Positions 9,860 to 19,334 of a stretch of 60,614 nt of DNA are shown piece by piece (position 1 is the stretch's first letter; every line of letters begins with the position of its first letter). The DNA lies in assembly GCA_024236075.1 (NCBI GenBank), contig JACKLE010000010.1, positions 1-60,614 on the forward strand. Reading direction: 5' to 3'. The position numbers and the translations under genes are program-made. The notes below the pieces were generated by a model. It was not told the origin of the DNA. It was given only the letters and a program-made list of their open reading frames with translations, and searched no databases. This DNA comes from Alphaproteobacteria bacterium. GTDB lineage: Bacteria; Pseudomonadota; Alphaproteobacteria; JACAEB01.

Positions 9860-12163
9860 ATGAGCATCTCTGAGGCACCGCCGCGCTTCGAGGCCGCGCC
9901 GCGCGACGCGCGAAGCGCCAGATTGCGCGCGGGCGCGCCCACGGCGATCCTCGCGCTCGCCACATTGGCGGCGGGCGCCGTCACCTATGCGGCGTGGCGC
10001 GGCCTGTTCGGGATCGAGGTCTCGCCGCGGCTCGTTCTCGTCCTTTCGCTTGCCACCTTCTTCATCTGCCTTTCGTTCGTCGCCATGGCGGCCTGGTGGG
10101 TCGTCAAGATCGCCAAGGCGAGGCGCGAGGGAGTCGCCGGGGCGCGGCTGCACACGCGCCTCACCTCGCTCTTCGTGATCGTGGCGATCGTCCCCATCGT
10201 GACGGTCGCGGTCTTCGCGGTCCTGACGCTCACCTTCGGAATCGAGACCTGGTTCTCCGACCGCGTGCGCAACGTGCTCGACAGCGCCGAGGAGGTCGCG
10301 ACGCGCTACCTCGACCTGCAGCAGGACTCGCTCAAGCAGATCGTCGAGGCCTATGCCAAGGAGGTGAACGTCTCGCTTCCTTTGATCGAAGAGGAGCGCA
10401 ACCGTTTCGAGAACTGGCTCGCCGACCGCGGCGGCGGCTATTACGGCCTCCTCGGCACCTTCATCATCAAGGACGACGGAACCGTGCTCGCCTTCGCGCG
10501 CGCGGAGAACCTCACCGGCGTCGTGCTGCCGCCCCCCGCGATCTATGCCCAGGCCCAGAAGGGCCCGGTGATCCTGGAGGCGCGCAAGGACAGCCTGCTC
10601 TTCGGCCTCGTGAAGCTCGACGATCGCCCGGACGCCTATCTCTACGTCATCCGCCCGATCGACCCCAATGCGCTCGCGCTCGCACGGCGCGCGTTCGACG
10701 CCAAGGCCCAGTACGAGATCGCCGAGGCGAGCCGCGAGGACGTGCAGATCAAATTCTACGCCTTCTTCCTCGCGCTCTCCTTCGTGCTCCTGCTGGTCGC
10801 GATCTGGCTCGGGATTCGCATGGCCGCGCGGATCGTCGCGCCGATAGGACGCCTGCTGACGGCCGCCGAGCGCGTGAGCGAGGGCGACCTTGCCGCGCGC
10901 GTCGAGGTCGACCGCTCCGACGACGAGCTCGGCATGCTGGGGCGTGCCTTCAACCGCATGACCGGCCAGCTCAAGACGCAGCGCGACGAGCTGATCGAGG
11001 CGAACCGGCAATACGACCGCAGGCGGCGCTTCACGGAAGCGGTGCTCGCGGGCGTGAGCGCGGGCGTGCTGGGGCTCGACCAGAGGGGCGTCGTGACGAT
11101 CGCCAACCGCTCCGCGCTGACCCTGCTCGGCCGGCGGCTCGAGGATGTCATCGGACGCAGGCTCGACGCGCTCGTCTTGGAGATGGCCCCGCTCGTCGCG
11201 CGCGCGGTCACTGAGGGCGAGCCGACAGTCGAGGGCGAGATCGAGATCCAGCGCGACGGCCGCACGCGCCACCTCATCGTGCGGGTGACGCGCGAGAGCG
11301 GCATCGCCGAGAGTCACGGGCATGTCGTGACCTTCGACGACATCACCAATCTCGTCGCCGCGCAGCGCATGTCCGCCTGGGCCGACGTCGCGCGGCGGAT
11401 CGCGCACGAGATCAAGAACCCTTTGACGCCGATCCAGCTCTCGGCGGAGCGCCTCAAGCGCAAATATGCCCGGGATGTCACGAAGGATCCGGACGTCTTC
11501 GTGCAGTGCACGGACACGATCATCCGCCAGGTGGGCGACCTGCAGCGGATGGTCGACGAGTTCTCGGCGTTCGCGCGGATGCCCGCTCCGACCATGGGGC
11601 GCAACGATCTCGCCGAGATCGTGCGCCAGGCGGTGTTCCTTCAGCGCGTGGCGGATCCCGAGATCGAGTTCCATGTCGACGTTCCGGAGGGTGGCCTGTC
11701 GCTCGTCTGCGACGGCAGGCAGGTGAGCCAGGCGCTCATCAATGTCTTGAAGAACGCGACCGAGGCGATCGAGGCCCGCCGTCAAGCCGGCGCCGGGGAG
11801 CCCTTTCAGGGTCGCATCGATGTGCGGGTCCATTTGGAGGAGGCATCGGGCGAGGCGGTCGTCGACGTCGTCGACAATGGATGCGGCCTGCCGACGGAGG
11901 ACCGCTATCGCCTCACCGAGCCCTACCGGACGACGCGCACCAAGGGCACCGGCCTCGGCCTTGCCATCGTCCGCAAGATTCTGGAAGACCATGGCGGCCG
12001 GCTCGAGCTCGAGGATGCGCCGCGAGGGGAGGGGACGGACGCGGACGTGCGGGGCGCCTGGATTCGCATGGTGCTCAAGCTGGATCGCGCGGGCGCGCCG
12101 ACCTCAGAGAGAACCGAGGCGCGTGAACGCGTGGTGACGGAGACCGGAATCCATGGCGGCTGA
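9860..12163 (+). CDS. ntrY: Membrane sensor histidine kinase NtrY
   Basis: 767-residue sensor of the second Ntr system. Several N-terminal membrane segments (about 25-140), an extracytoplasmic loop up to about 300, one further membrane segment (FFLALSFVLLLVAIWLGI), HAMP domain (AERVSEGDLAARVEVD), PAS domain (about 380-480), HisKA with ARRIAHEIKNPLTPIQLSAE, and HATPase_c with LKNATEAIE, DNGCGLP and GTGLGLAIV. The open frame extends upstream to 9734, but ATG at 9860 begins a normal NtrY N terminus. The stop overlaps the ntrX start by 11 bases, indicating translational coupling. The signal is unsettled in the family; in Brucella NtrY responds to redox/oxygen. Confidence 0.94.
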   Translation: MSISEAPPRFEAAPRDARSARLRAGAPTAILALATLAAGAVTYAAWRGLFGIEVSPRLVLVLSLATFFICLSFVAMAAWWVVKIAKARREGVAGARLHTRLTSLFVIVAIVPIVTVAVFAVLTLTFGIETWFSDRVRNVLDSAEEVATRYLDLQQDSLKQIVEAYAKEVNVSLPLIEEERNRFENWLADRGGGYYGLLGTFIIKDDGTVLAFARAENLTGVVLPPPAIYAQAQKGPVILEARKDSLLFGLVKLDDRPDAYLYVIRPIDPNALALARRAFDAKAQYEIAEASREDVQIKFYAFFLALSFVLLLVAIWLGIRMAARIVAPIGRLLTAAERVSEGDLAARVEVDRSDDELGMLGRAFNRMTGQLKTQRDELIEANRQYDRRRRFTEAVLAGVSAGVLGLDQRGVVTIANRSALTLLGRRLEDVIGRRLDALVLEMAPLVARAVTEGEPTVEGEIEIQRDGRTRHLIVRVTRESGIAESHGHVVTFDDITNLVAAQRMSAWADVARRIAHEIKNPLTPIQLSAERLKRKYARDVTKDPDVFVQCTDTIIRQVGDLQRMVDEFSAFARMPAPTMGRNDLAEIVRQAVFLQRVADPEIEFHVDVPEGGLSLVCDGRQVSQALINVLKNATEAIEARRQAGAGEPFQGRIDVRVHLEEASGEAVVDVVDNGCGLPTEDRYRLTEPYRTTRTKGTGLGLAIVRKILEDHGGRLELEDAPRGEGTDADVRGAWIRMVLKLDRAGAPTSERTEARERVVTETGIHGG

Positions 12164-13550
12164 CATTCTGATCGTCGACGACGAGGCCGATATCCGGGAG
12201 CTCGTGGCGGGCATCCTGGGCGACGAGGGCTTCGACACGCGCCTCGCGCACGACAGCGATTCCGCGCTCGCCGAGATCACGCTGCGCATGCCGGCTCTTC
12301 TCGTCCTCGACATCTGGCTGCAGGGCAGCCGGCTCGACGGGCTCCAGCTTCTCGACGTTCTGAAGGCGGACCATCCCGACCTTCCCGTGGTCATCATCTC
12401 GGGGCACGGCACAATCGAGTCCGCGGTGGCGGCGATCAAGAAGGGGGCGTACGACTTCGTCGAGAAGCCGTTCAAGGCGGACCGGCTCATCCTCGCCGTC
12501 GAGCGCGCGCTCGAGGCGCACCGTCTGCGGCGCGAGAACTCCGAGCTGCGCCTCAGGGCCGGCGACGAGACCGATTTCATCGGCAATTCGGCGGCGATGT
12601 GCCAGATACGCATGATGATCGAGAAGGTCGCCCCGACGAATTCTCGGGTGCTCATCTCCGGGCCGCCGGGCTCGGGCAAGGAGGTCGCGGCAAGGCTCCT
12701 GCACGCGGAGTCCAAGCGCGGCGGCCATCCTTTCGTCGCGATCAACGCCGCGATGATCGCGCCCGAGCGCATGGAGGAAGAGCTCTTCGGCGTCGAGGAC
12801 ATCACGACGGGACGCCGGCGCATCGGCGTCTTCGAGCAGGCGCACGGCGGCACGCTCTTCCTCGACGAGGTCGCGGAAATGCCGCTCGAGACGCAGTCGA
12901 AGATCCTGCGCGTTCTCGTCGACCAGACCTTTACGCGCGTCGGCGGCGCGACGCGCGTGCGGGTGGACGTGCGCGTCGTTTCCTCGACGAGCCGCGACCT
13001 GCGGGTCGAGATCGCCGGAGGGCGCTTCCGCGAGGATCTCTTCCACCGCCTCAATGTCGTGCCGATCCGCGTGCCGGCGCTCTCGGAGCGCCGCGACGAC
13101 GTGCCCCTGCTGGTCGAGCATTTCATGGCGCGCTTCGCCGCGTCCTCAGGCCTGCCGCGCAGGCGCATCGGGGACGATGCCATGGCGGCGCTGCAGGCCC
13201 ATCACTGGCCGGGCAATGTCCGCCAGCTGAGGAATAACGTCGAGCGCCTCATGATCCTCGCGAGCGAGGACGACTCGTCCACGATCTCCGCCGAGATGCT
13301 GCCGTCGGACGTCGGCGCGTCGACGCCGGTGGTGACGCAGGGCGCGAATTCCGAGCGCATCATTTCGCTTCCCTTGCGTGAGGCGCGCGAGCTCTTCGAG
13401 CGTGAATACCTCCTTGCGCAGATCAATCGCTTCGGCGGCAACATCTCGCGCACCGCCGCCTTCATCGGCATGGAGCGCTCTGCGCTCCACCGCAAGCTGA
13501 AATCGCTCGGCATAAGTACGGGCCTGCGCCCCGGCGAGTTCCTCCAGTGA
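12153..13550 (+). CDS. ntrX: NtrX response regulator (NtrC family, no GAFTGA loop)
   Basis: 465-residue partner of NtrY. Receiver domain with D53 (LVLDIWLQGS) and KPF switch; AAA+ domain with Walker A GPPGSGKE and Walker B GGTLFLDEVAEM; C-terminal Fis-type helix-turn-helix (NISRTAAFIGMERSALHRKLKSL). Where NtrC has GSFTGA, this protein reads ELFGVEDITTGRRRIGVFEQ, so the sigma54-contact loop is missing. NtrX lacking this loop is usual in the alphaproteobacterial lineage and fits reports that it acts on sigma70-type promoters. Start overlaps ntrY by 11 bases; trkA follows after 31 bp. Confidence 0.95.
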   Translation: MAADILIVDDEADIRELVAGILGDEGFDTRLAHDSDSALAEITLRMPALLVLDIWLQGSRLDGLQLLDVLKADHPDLPVVIISGHGTIESAVAAIKKGAYDFVEKPFKADRLILAVERALEAHRLRRENSELRLRAGDETDFIGNSAAMCQIRMMIEKVAPTNSRVLISGPPGSGKEVAARLLHAESKRGGHPFVAINAAMIAPERMEEELFGVEDITTGRRRIGVFEQAHGGTLFLDEVAEMPLETQSKILRVLVDQTFTRVGGATRVRVDVRVVSSTSRDLRVEIAGGRFREDLFHRLNVVPIRVPALSERRDDVPLLVEHFMARFAASSGLPRRRIGDDAMAALQAHHWPGNVRQLRNNVERLMILASEDDSSTISAEMLPSDVGASTPVVTQGANSERIISLPLREARELFEREYLLAQINRFGGNISRTAAFIGMERSALHRKLKSLGISTGLRPGEFLQ

Positions 13551-13581
13551 GCGCAGACATCCCAATGACAGGAGCCTCAAA

Positions 13582-14958
13582 GTGAAGGCCATCATCTGCG
13601 GCGCCGGCCAGGTGGGCAGCGGCATCGCCCGCCAGCTCGTCGCCGAGGGCAACGACGTCACCATCATCGACTGGCGCCCGGAGCTCGTGCGCTCGATCCA
13701 GGAGATGCTCGACCTGCGCGGCATCATCGGCCACGGGGCGCATCCCGACGTTCTCGACCAGGCGGGCGCCTCCGACTGCGATCTCCTCATCGCGGTCACC
13801 TATTCGGACGAGGTCAACATGGTGGCCGCGCAGATCGGGCACTCGCTCTTCAGCGTGCCGCTGAAGATCGCCCGCGTGCGCGCGCAGAGCTACCTGAAGC
13901 CCATGTGGCAGAACCTCTTCACGCGCGATCACATGCCGATCGACGTCATCATCTCGCCGGAGGTGGAGGTCGGACGCTCGGTGCTGCGCCGCCTCGAGGT
14001 GCCCGGTGCCTTCGAGAGCATCGACTTCGCGAACGGGCTCGTGCAGCTCGTCGGCGCGCGGATCGGGGCGGGCGCGCCCGTGGCCAACTCCCAGCTTAAA
14101 CAGATCCGGGAGCTCTTTCCCGAGCTCACCACCGTCGTCGTCGGCATTGCGCGGGGCGAGACGCTGTTCGTGCCCTCCGGGTCCGATCAGCTCCTTGCCG
14201 GCGACGAGGCATATTTCGTCGCCTCGCGCGGCCACGTCTCGCGAACGCTCGAGATCTTCGGCCACGAGGAGAAGGAGGCGCGGCGCGTCGTGGTGCTGGG
14301 CGGCGGCAATATCGGGCAGTTCATCGCGCGCGAGCTCGAGAAGGCGACGACCCGCGTCAAGGTGCGTCTAGTCGAGGTCGAGAAGGCGCGGGCGGAGGAG
14401 GCCGCCGAGGCGCTCGCGCGCACCGTGGTGCTGCACGGCTCGGGCCTCGACCAGGCCATTCTGCGAGAGGCAGGCGTGCCCGAGACCGAGGCTTTTCTCG
14501 CCGTCACCAACGACGACAAGGTGAACATCCTGTCCTCGTTGATGGCCAAGAATCTCGGCTGCCAGCGTGTGGTGACGCTGCTCAACAATCCCGACTACAA
14601 CGCGCTCGTCTCCACCCTGGGGATCGACGCCTATCTCGACCCGCGCGCGACCACGGTCTCGACGATCCTGCAACATATTCGCCGTGGGCGGATCAAGAGG
14701 CTGCATTCCATTCGCGGCGGGGAGGGCGAGGTCATCGAAGGCGAGGCGCTGAAGACCTCGCCGCTCGTCGGCCGGCCGCTCAAGGAGGTCGAGCTGCCTT
14801 CCGGCGTCGTGATCGGCGCCGTCGTGCGCGACCAGAAGGCCATGATGCTGGCGCCGGAGATGTCGATAGAGGCGGGCGACCACGTGGTCATGTTCGCCGA
14901 GCGCGAGATGGTCCGGCGGGTCGAGCAGTTCTTCCGCGTGGGACTCGAGTATTTCTGA
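13582..14958 (+). CDS. trkA: Trk potassium uptake regulatory subunit TrkA
   Basis: 458-residue cytoplasmic gating subunit with two RCK_N/RCK_C repeats. First NAD-binding motif GAGQVGSGIARQL at residue 6 with acidic end of the second strand (VTIIDW); second motif GGGNIGQFIARELE in the middle. TrkA_C domains occur around 140-225 and 370-450. GTG at 13582 is preceded by AGGAG (13570-13574). trkA follows ntrYX in many alphaproteobacteria. It should work with the TrkH encoded next, 161 bp downstream. Confidence 0.95.
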   Translation: MKAIICGAGQVGSGIARQLVAEGNDVTIIDWRPELVRSIQEMLDLRGIIGHGAHPDVLDQAGASDCDLLIAVTYSDEVNMVAAQIGHSLFSVPLKIARVRAQSYLKPMWQNLFTRDHMPIDVIISPEVEVGRSVLRRLEVPGAFESIDFANGLVQLVGARIGAGAPVANSQLKQIRELFPELTTVVVGIARGETLFVPSGSDQLLAGDEAYFVASRGHVSRTLEIFGHEEKEARRVVVLGGGNIGQFIARELEKATTRVKVRLVEVEKARAEEAAEALARTVVLHGSGLDQAILREAGVPETEAFLAVTNDDKVNILSSLMAKNLGCQRVVTLLNNPDYNALVSTLGIDAYLDPRATTVSTILQHIRRGRIKRLHSIRGGEGEVIEGEALKTSPLVGRPLKEVELPSGVVIGAVVRDQKAMMLAPEMSIEAGDHVVMFAEREMVRRVEQFFRVGLEYF

Positions 14959-15077
14959 GAGACTCCTGGAAGAGCCGCCGGCGCCGGCACCCCCGAAGGC
15001 GAAATTCGCGAAGCCGGAAATAAGGATCTTTCGGGCTCGCCTGCGCCCCGGGACGACGACCTGGTGAGTTTTCGAAG

Positions 15078-15096
15078 GGCGACGGGGCCCGTCGCC
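15078..15096 (+). promoter_or_regulatory. Perfect inverted repeat in trkH leader
   Basis: GGCGACGGG (15078-15086), one central G, then CCCGTCGCC (15088-15096): a 9-bp perfect inverted repeat about 24 bases before the trkH start, in the 161-bp gap after trkA. There is no T-tract, so it is not a standard intrinsic terminator. It may be a protein-binding palindrome or a leader structure affecting trkH translation. The rest of the gap shows only GC-rich partial palindromes. Confidence 0.35.
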
Positions 15097-15119
15097 GAAG
15101 CGCTCTGCGAAAGGATCAC

Positions 15120-16556
15120 ATGATCGGCACCGGCATCTGGCAGACGCTCGGCTGGATCTTGCTGCTCTTCGCCGCGGCGCTGGCCCTGCCGATCGTCGTC
15201 GCCTTGGCGAGCGGCGATTACGGCGTGGCGCGGGCCTTCCTGCCGTCGCTCGCGCTCGCCGGATTCGTCGGCGCCTCGTGCGTGCTGTCGCTCGGCGGGG
15301 GCGAGGGTCTCGTCGCCTCGCGACAGGGCGCGGCCGTCGTGGTCGTGAGCCTGGCCGTGCTGCCTCCGGTCGCAGCCTTGCCGTTTCTCCTGTCCGGCGT
15401 GGTGCCGAACTTCGTCGACGCCTATTTCGAGGCGGTCTCCGGCCTCACGACGACAGGAGCGACGGTGCTGCGCCATCTTTCGGACGTGCCGCACGCCGTC
15501 CTCTTCTGGCGCGCGCTCCTCGAATGGCTCGGCGGCTTCGGCGCCATCGTCTTCGCCGGCGCGTTTCTCGTTCCGCTCTTCTTTCCCGGCCTTCCCGTCC
15601 ATCAGGTTCCCCTGCCTCCGGCCGCCGGCGAGATGGTCCAGCAGCGGCTCGAGCGCATGGCGGAGATCGTCTGGCCGGTCTACGTCGTCCTCACCATCGG
15701 CTCCTGGATGGCGCTGTGGATGAGCGGAGTCGACAGCTTCGAGGGACTCTGCCTCGCCATGTCCGGAATCGCGACGGGCGGCTTCATGCCGCGCGACGGG
15801 ACGCTGGCTGCGTTCGGCGATCCGTGGGTCTCGCCGATCATGGCGGCGACGACCCTGCTCGGCGCGCTGAACTTCTTCCAGCACGTGCACACGGGCCGCA
15901 CGCGCGAGCTGCCGCATTTGCGGGACGGCGAGACGCAAGTCGTTGTCGGCGCCGCCGTCCTGGGCGCGGTGCTTTTCGCCGCCAGCGTCGCGCGCGGGGA
16001 TCCCTACGGTCTCGCGGTGCTCATGAGCGACGGCTTCATGCTGGCGCTGAGCTCGGGCTTTTCGGCCGGTTCCGATCCCTTGGTCGGCCTCGTGCCGACG
16101 GTCATCGTGCTCGGCACAGCGCTGACGGGAGGCGCCATGATCTCGACGGCGGGCGGCTTCAAGCTGATCCGCTTGATGGTGCTTCTGCGGCTCGGCGCCT
16201 CGGAGCTCGCGCGTCTCTCCCACCCCCATCGCGCGCACGCGGCGCGCCTCGCCGGCCATACGGTCGAATCGCGCCTGGCGACCTCGGTCTGGTCCTATTT
16301 CTTCGTCCTGCTGGCAAGCCACGGCATTCTGCTCCTTACGCTGACGGGCCTCGGCATGGAGTTCGAGCCCGCGCTCACCGCCGCCGTCGCGACGCTCACC
16401 AACACCGGCGCGCCGCTCGTCTATCTTCAGGGCGAGCACGCCTATGCCGGGCTCGGTCGCGTCGCGAAGCTCGTGCTGTGCGGCGCCATGATCGCGGGGC
16501 GCGTCGAGTTCCTGGCCTTGCTTGCGGTCCTGAACCCCGCATACTGGCGCCGCTGA
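15120..16556 (+). CDS. trkH: Trk-type potassium transporter membrane subunit TrkH
   Basis: 478-residue polytopic inner-membrane potassium transporter. The four pore-loop filter regions are readable: AVSGLTTTGAT, MSGIATGGF, LSSGFSAGSDP and TLTNTGAP, each with the conserved filter glycine. About ten membrane segments. A purine-rich site (GAAAGGATC, 15109-15117) precedes ATG at 15120. It forms the uptake system with TrkA just upstream; dat follows after 18 bp. Confidence 0.94.
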   Translation: MIGTGIWQTLGWILLLFAAALALPIVVALASGDYGVARAFLPSLALAGFVGASCVLSLGGGEGLVASRQGAAVVVVSLAVLPPVAALPFLLSGVVPNFVDAYFEAVSGLTTTGATVLRHLSDVPHAVLFWRALLEWLGGFGAIVFAGAFLVPLFFPGLPVHQVPLPPAAGEMVQQRLERMAEIVWPVYVVLTIGSWMALWMSGVDSFEGLCLAMSGIATGGFMPRDGTLAAFGDPWVSPIMAATTLLGALNFFQHVHTGRTRELPHLRDGETQVVVGAAVLGAVLFAASVARGDPYGLAVLMSDGFMLALSSGFSAGSDPLVGLVPTVIVLGTALTGGAMISTAGGFKLIRLMVLLRLGASELARLSHPHRAHAARLAGHTVESRLATSVWSYFFVLLASHGILLLTLTGLGMEFEPALTAAVATLTNTGAPLVYLQGEHAYAGLGRVAKLVLCGAMIAGRVEFLALLAVLNPAYWRR

Positions 16557-16574
16557 GGATCCCAAGGCCGAGAC

Positions 16575-17450
16575 ATGCCGCGCATCGCCTATGTGAACGG
16601 ACGCTATGTGCCCTTCGCCGAGGCGCGTGTGCATGTCGAGGATCGCGGCTATCAATTCGCCGATGCCGTCTACGAGGTGTGCGCGCTGCGCGGCGGCGCG
16701 CTCCTCGACGAGGAGGCGCATCTGGCGCGCCTCGGGCGGTCCCTCGAAGCGCTCAAGATTTCCTGGCCGGTGGCGCCGCGCGTCCTTGGGCACATCATGC
16801 GCGAAACGGCGCGGCGCAACGGGATGCGGGACGGCCTCGTCTATGTGCAGGTGAGCCGGGGCGTCGCGCCGCGCGATCACCCTCCGCCGAAGGACGCCGT
16901 GAAGCCCGCATTGGTCGTGACCGTGCGGCGCGCCGACAAGGCGCGCTCGGAGCGCCTCCTTGGGAACGGCATTTCCGTCGTGACGCTGCCCGACATCCGG
17001 TGGGGCCGCTGCGACATCAAATCGACCGCGCTCCTGGCCAATGTGATGGCGATCGCCGAAGCGAGGACGCGCGGCGCGGACGATGCCTGGCTGGTGGACG
17101 AGCGGGGCTTCGTGACGGAATCGACCCGCGCCAATGCCTGGATCGTTGATGCGAAGGGCGCGCTGCGCACCCGTTCGCTCGATGAGCACATCCTGCACGG
17201 CATCACGCGGGCGGTTCTTCTCGAGGTCGCGGGGCGGGCGGGCCACGACGTGCAGGAGAGCGCCTTCACCGTGTCCGATGCCGAGCAGGCGCGTGAGGCC
17301 TTCGTTTCGGCCTCGAGCCTTTTCGTCACTCCCGTGGTGCGCGTGAACAGCCATGCGATCGGCGACGGAAAGCCCGGGAAAGTTGCTCGGGAGCTTAGGA
17401 AACGCTACTTGGAGCTTCAGGGCGCGGCAGCCAAGCTGGAAAAGTTCTAG
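16575..17450 (+). CDS. dat: D-amino-acid aminotransferase (PLP fold type IV)
   Basis: 291-residue class IV aminotransferase, best fitting D-alanine aminotransferase, which interconverts D-alanine and D-glutamate. Family N terminus AYVNGRYVPFAEARVHVEDRGYQFADAVYE; PLP-binding K149 in RCDIKSTALLANV; cofactor/carboxylate region VTESTRANAWIVD. Related family members (branched-chain aminotransferase, aminodeoxychorismate lyase) are less likely because of the EDRGYQFAD motif and the conserved position between trk genes and hfq in this lineage. Length is normal. Confidence 0.9.
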   Translation: MPRIAYVNGRYVPFAEARVHVEDRGYQFADAVYEVCALRGGALLDEEAHLARLGRSLEALKISWPVAPRVLGHIMRETARRNGMRDGLVYVQVSRGVAPRDHPPPKDAVKPALVVTVRRADKARSERLLGNGISVVTLPDIRWGRCDIKSTALLANVMAIAEARTRGADDAWLVDERGFVTESTRANAWIVDAKGALRTRSLDEHILHGITRAVLLEVAGRAGHDVQESAFTVSDAEQAREAFVSASSLFVTPVVRVNSHAIGDGKPGKVARELRKRYLELQGAAAKLEKF

Positions 17451-17715
17451 ACAATCGTCGCCCCGGCTTGTCGGAACCCGAAAATTGCCGTTACATTTCG
17501 CATGTGCAGCAAGGTGCTGCGGTGCAATCGGGGGTGCGTGGGGCGTGCTCCGACTGGAAAGACCGCAAGGCGTGCTGCGCCGTGGGGCGCGTTGGTAGTC
17601 GCCTCCCGCCACCCGCGGTTCGCCCCGTCGCTAGGCTCTCTTCGCGTCTGCAACACGTGCACGCAAGAGGGCTTCGTGCCGGGCGGTCCGCCAAAACTGA
17701 AGAAGCGAGCCTGCC

Positions 17716-17973
17716 ATGGCATCCGATAAGACGCATAACCTTCAGGACGTCTTCCTGAACAAGGTCCGCAAGGACAAGACGGCGCTCACGGTCTTCCTCG
17801 TGAACGGCGTCAAGCTGCAGGGTATCATCACCTGGTTCGACAATTTCTGCATTCTCCTGCGGCGCGACGGGCATTCGCAGCTTGTCTACAAGCATGCGAT
17901 CTCCACAATTATGCCGATCCACCCGGTCCAGCTTTTCGAACCGGGCGAGGAAGGCTCGGAGGCCGCCGGCTGA
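17716..17973 (+). CDS. hfq: RNA chaperone Hfq
   Basis: 85-residue Sm-like protein that pairs small RNAs with mRNAs as a hexamer. Sm1 (LQDVFLNKVRKDKTALTVFL) and Sm2 (YKHAISTIMP) motifs are intact, and the proximal-face QDVFLN stretch is present. The acidic C-terminal tail is short (EPGEEGSEAAG), as usual in alphaproteobacteria. The 265-bp gap upstream holds no credible gene and probably the hfq promoter and leader. hflX begins two codon-lengths or less downstream. Confidence 0.97.
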   Translation: MASDKTHNLQDVFLNKVRKDKTALTVFLVNGVKLQGIITWFDNFCILLRRDGHSQLVYKHAISTIMPIHPVQLFEPGEEGSEAAG

Positions 17974-17974
17974 C

Positions 17975-19333
17975 TTGGCTGAATTGACCACCAGACCGGG
18001 CGAGGGGGGCGCTCGCGACGTGGAGAACGGCGCGCAGAAGCGCGCGATCGTCGTGCACCCTGAATTCAAATCGGGCGCGAAGGCGGCGCGCGCGCCGGCC
18101 GACCGCCTCGCGGAGGCCGAAGGTCTCGCACGCGCGATCGGGCTCGACATCGCCGAGGGCTTCGTCGCGACCATCGCCGAGCCCAAGCCCGGCACGCTCT
18201 TCGGAAAGGGCAAGGTCGACGAGATCGCGCAGCGCTGCGCGGCGGCGGGCGCCGAGCTCGTCATCGTCGACGGTTCGCTCACGCCGGTTCAGCAGCGCAA
18301 TCTCGAAAAGGCCTGGACGGCGAAGGTTCTCGACCGCACCGGCCTCATCCTCGAGATTTTCGGGGCGCGCGCCCGCACTCGCGAAGGCCAGCTTCAGGTC
18401 GAGCTCGCGCATCTCACCTACCAGAAGAGCCGCCTCGTGCGGAGCTGGACCCACCTCGAGCGCCAGCGGGGCGCGCTCGGCTTCATCGGCGGTCCCGGCG
18501 AGACGCAGATCGAGATGGACCGCCGCCTCATCTCCGAGCGCATCGTCAAGATCAAGCGCCAGCTCGAGACGGTGGTGCGCACGCGCGAGCTTCAGCGCGA
18601 GAACCGCCGCTCCGTCCCCTATCGCATCGTCGCGCTCGTCGGCTACACGAACGCAGGCAAGTCGACGCTCTTCAACCGCCTCACCCGGGCCGACGTCCTG
18701 GTGAAGGACATGCTGTTCGCGACGCTCGATCCGACCTTGCGCCTCGTGCGCCTGCCGAGCGGGCGCAAGATCATCCTGTCGGACACGGTCGGCTTCATCT
18801 CCGACCTGCCCGTCGAGCTCGTCGCGGCCTTCCGCGCGACGCTCGAGGACGTTCTGGAGGCGGACCTTCTTCTCCATGTACGCGACGCCTCGAGCCCGTC
18901 GAGCGAGGCCGAGGCGCAGGACGTGCGAGAGGTGCTGGCCGAGCTCGGCATCGATGAAGCCAATCCCCGCCCGACCGTCGAGGTCCTGAACAAGCTCGAC
19001 CGGCTGTCCGAGGCCGCCGCCGCCGAGCTTTCCTCGCGCGCGGCACGCGATCAGGACAGCGTCGCTCTCTCGGCGCTGACGGGCGAGGGCGTCGACCGGC
19101 TTCTCGCGCGCATCGACACCCATTTCGCCGGGGAATGCGAGGTCGTCGATCTCGACATCGGGGCGGCGGACGGATCGGCCTATGCCTGGCTTCATGCCCA
19201 TGCCGAGATTCTCGCGGAGAAGGGCGAGGAGGACCGCGTGAAGATGCGCGTGCGCTTCGCCCCGGAGATGCTCGGCCGCTTCACCAAGCAGTTTTCGGGC
19301 GACGCGCGCATCCTTCCGCAGGCGGCGGATTGA
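17975..19333 (+). CDS. hflX: Ribosome-associated GTPase HflX
   Basis: About 452-residue GTPase that rescues or splits stalled ribosomes. N-terminal HflX domain contains GTLFGKGKVDE and VIVDGSLTPVQQRNLE; the middle has QLQVELAHLTYQKSRLVRSWTHLERQ (shown here only as the family helix region, residues about 150-175); the G domain has P-loop GYTNAGKS (223-230), DTVGFI and NKLD. Start is uncertain: TTG at 17975 is one base after the hfq stop with GGAGG (17958-17962) upstream, and GTG at 18020 has GAGGGGG upstream. Cotranscription with hfq is the standard arrangement. Confidence 0.93.
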   Translation: MAELTTRPGEGGARDVENGAQKRAIVVHPEFKSGAKAARAPADRLAEAEGLARAIGLDIAEGFVATIAEPKPGTLFGKGKVDEIAQRCAAAGAELVIVDGSLTPVQQRNLEKAWTAKVLDRTGLILEIFGARARTREGQLQVELAHLTYQKSRLVRSWTHLERQRGALGFIGGPGETQIEMDRRLISERIVKIKRQLETVVRTRELQRENRRSVPYRIVALVGYTNAGKSTLFNRLTRADVLVKDMLFATLDPTLRLVRLPSGRKIILSDTVGFISDLPVELVAAFRATLEDVLEADLLLHVRDASSPSSEAEAQDVREVLAELGIDEANPRPTVEVLNKLDRLSEAAAAELSSRAARDQDSVALSALTGEGVDRLLARIDTHFAGECEVVDLDIGAADGSAYAWLHAHAEILAEKGEEDRVKMRVRFAPEMLGRFTKQFSGDARILPQAAD

Positions 19334-19334
19334 G

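Noticed and set aside
14631..17612. 993-codon minus-strand open frame over trkA, trkH and dat
   Set aside because: Low-complexity Arg/Asp/His-rich translation without motifs; the plus-strand genes have intact catalytic and filter residues.
17451..17715. Small gene between dat and hfq
   Set aside because: Frames here lack a good start and domain, and most run into hfq in the wrong frame; it is better read as the hfq promoter and leader.
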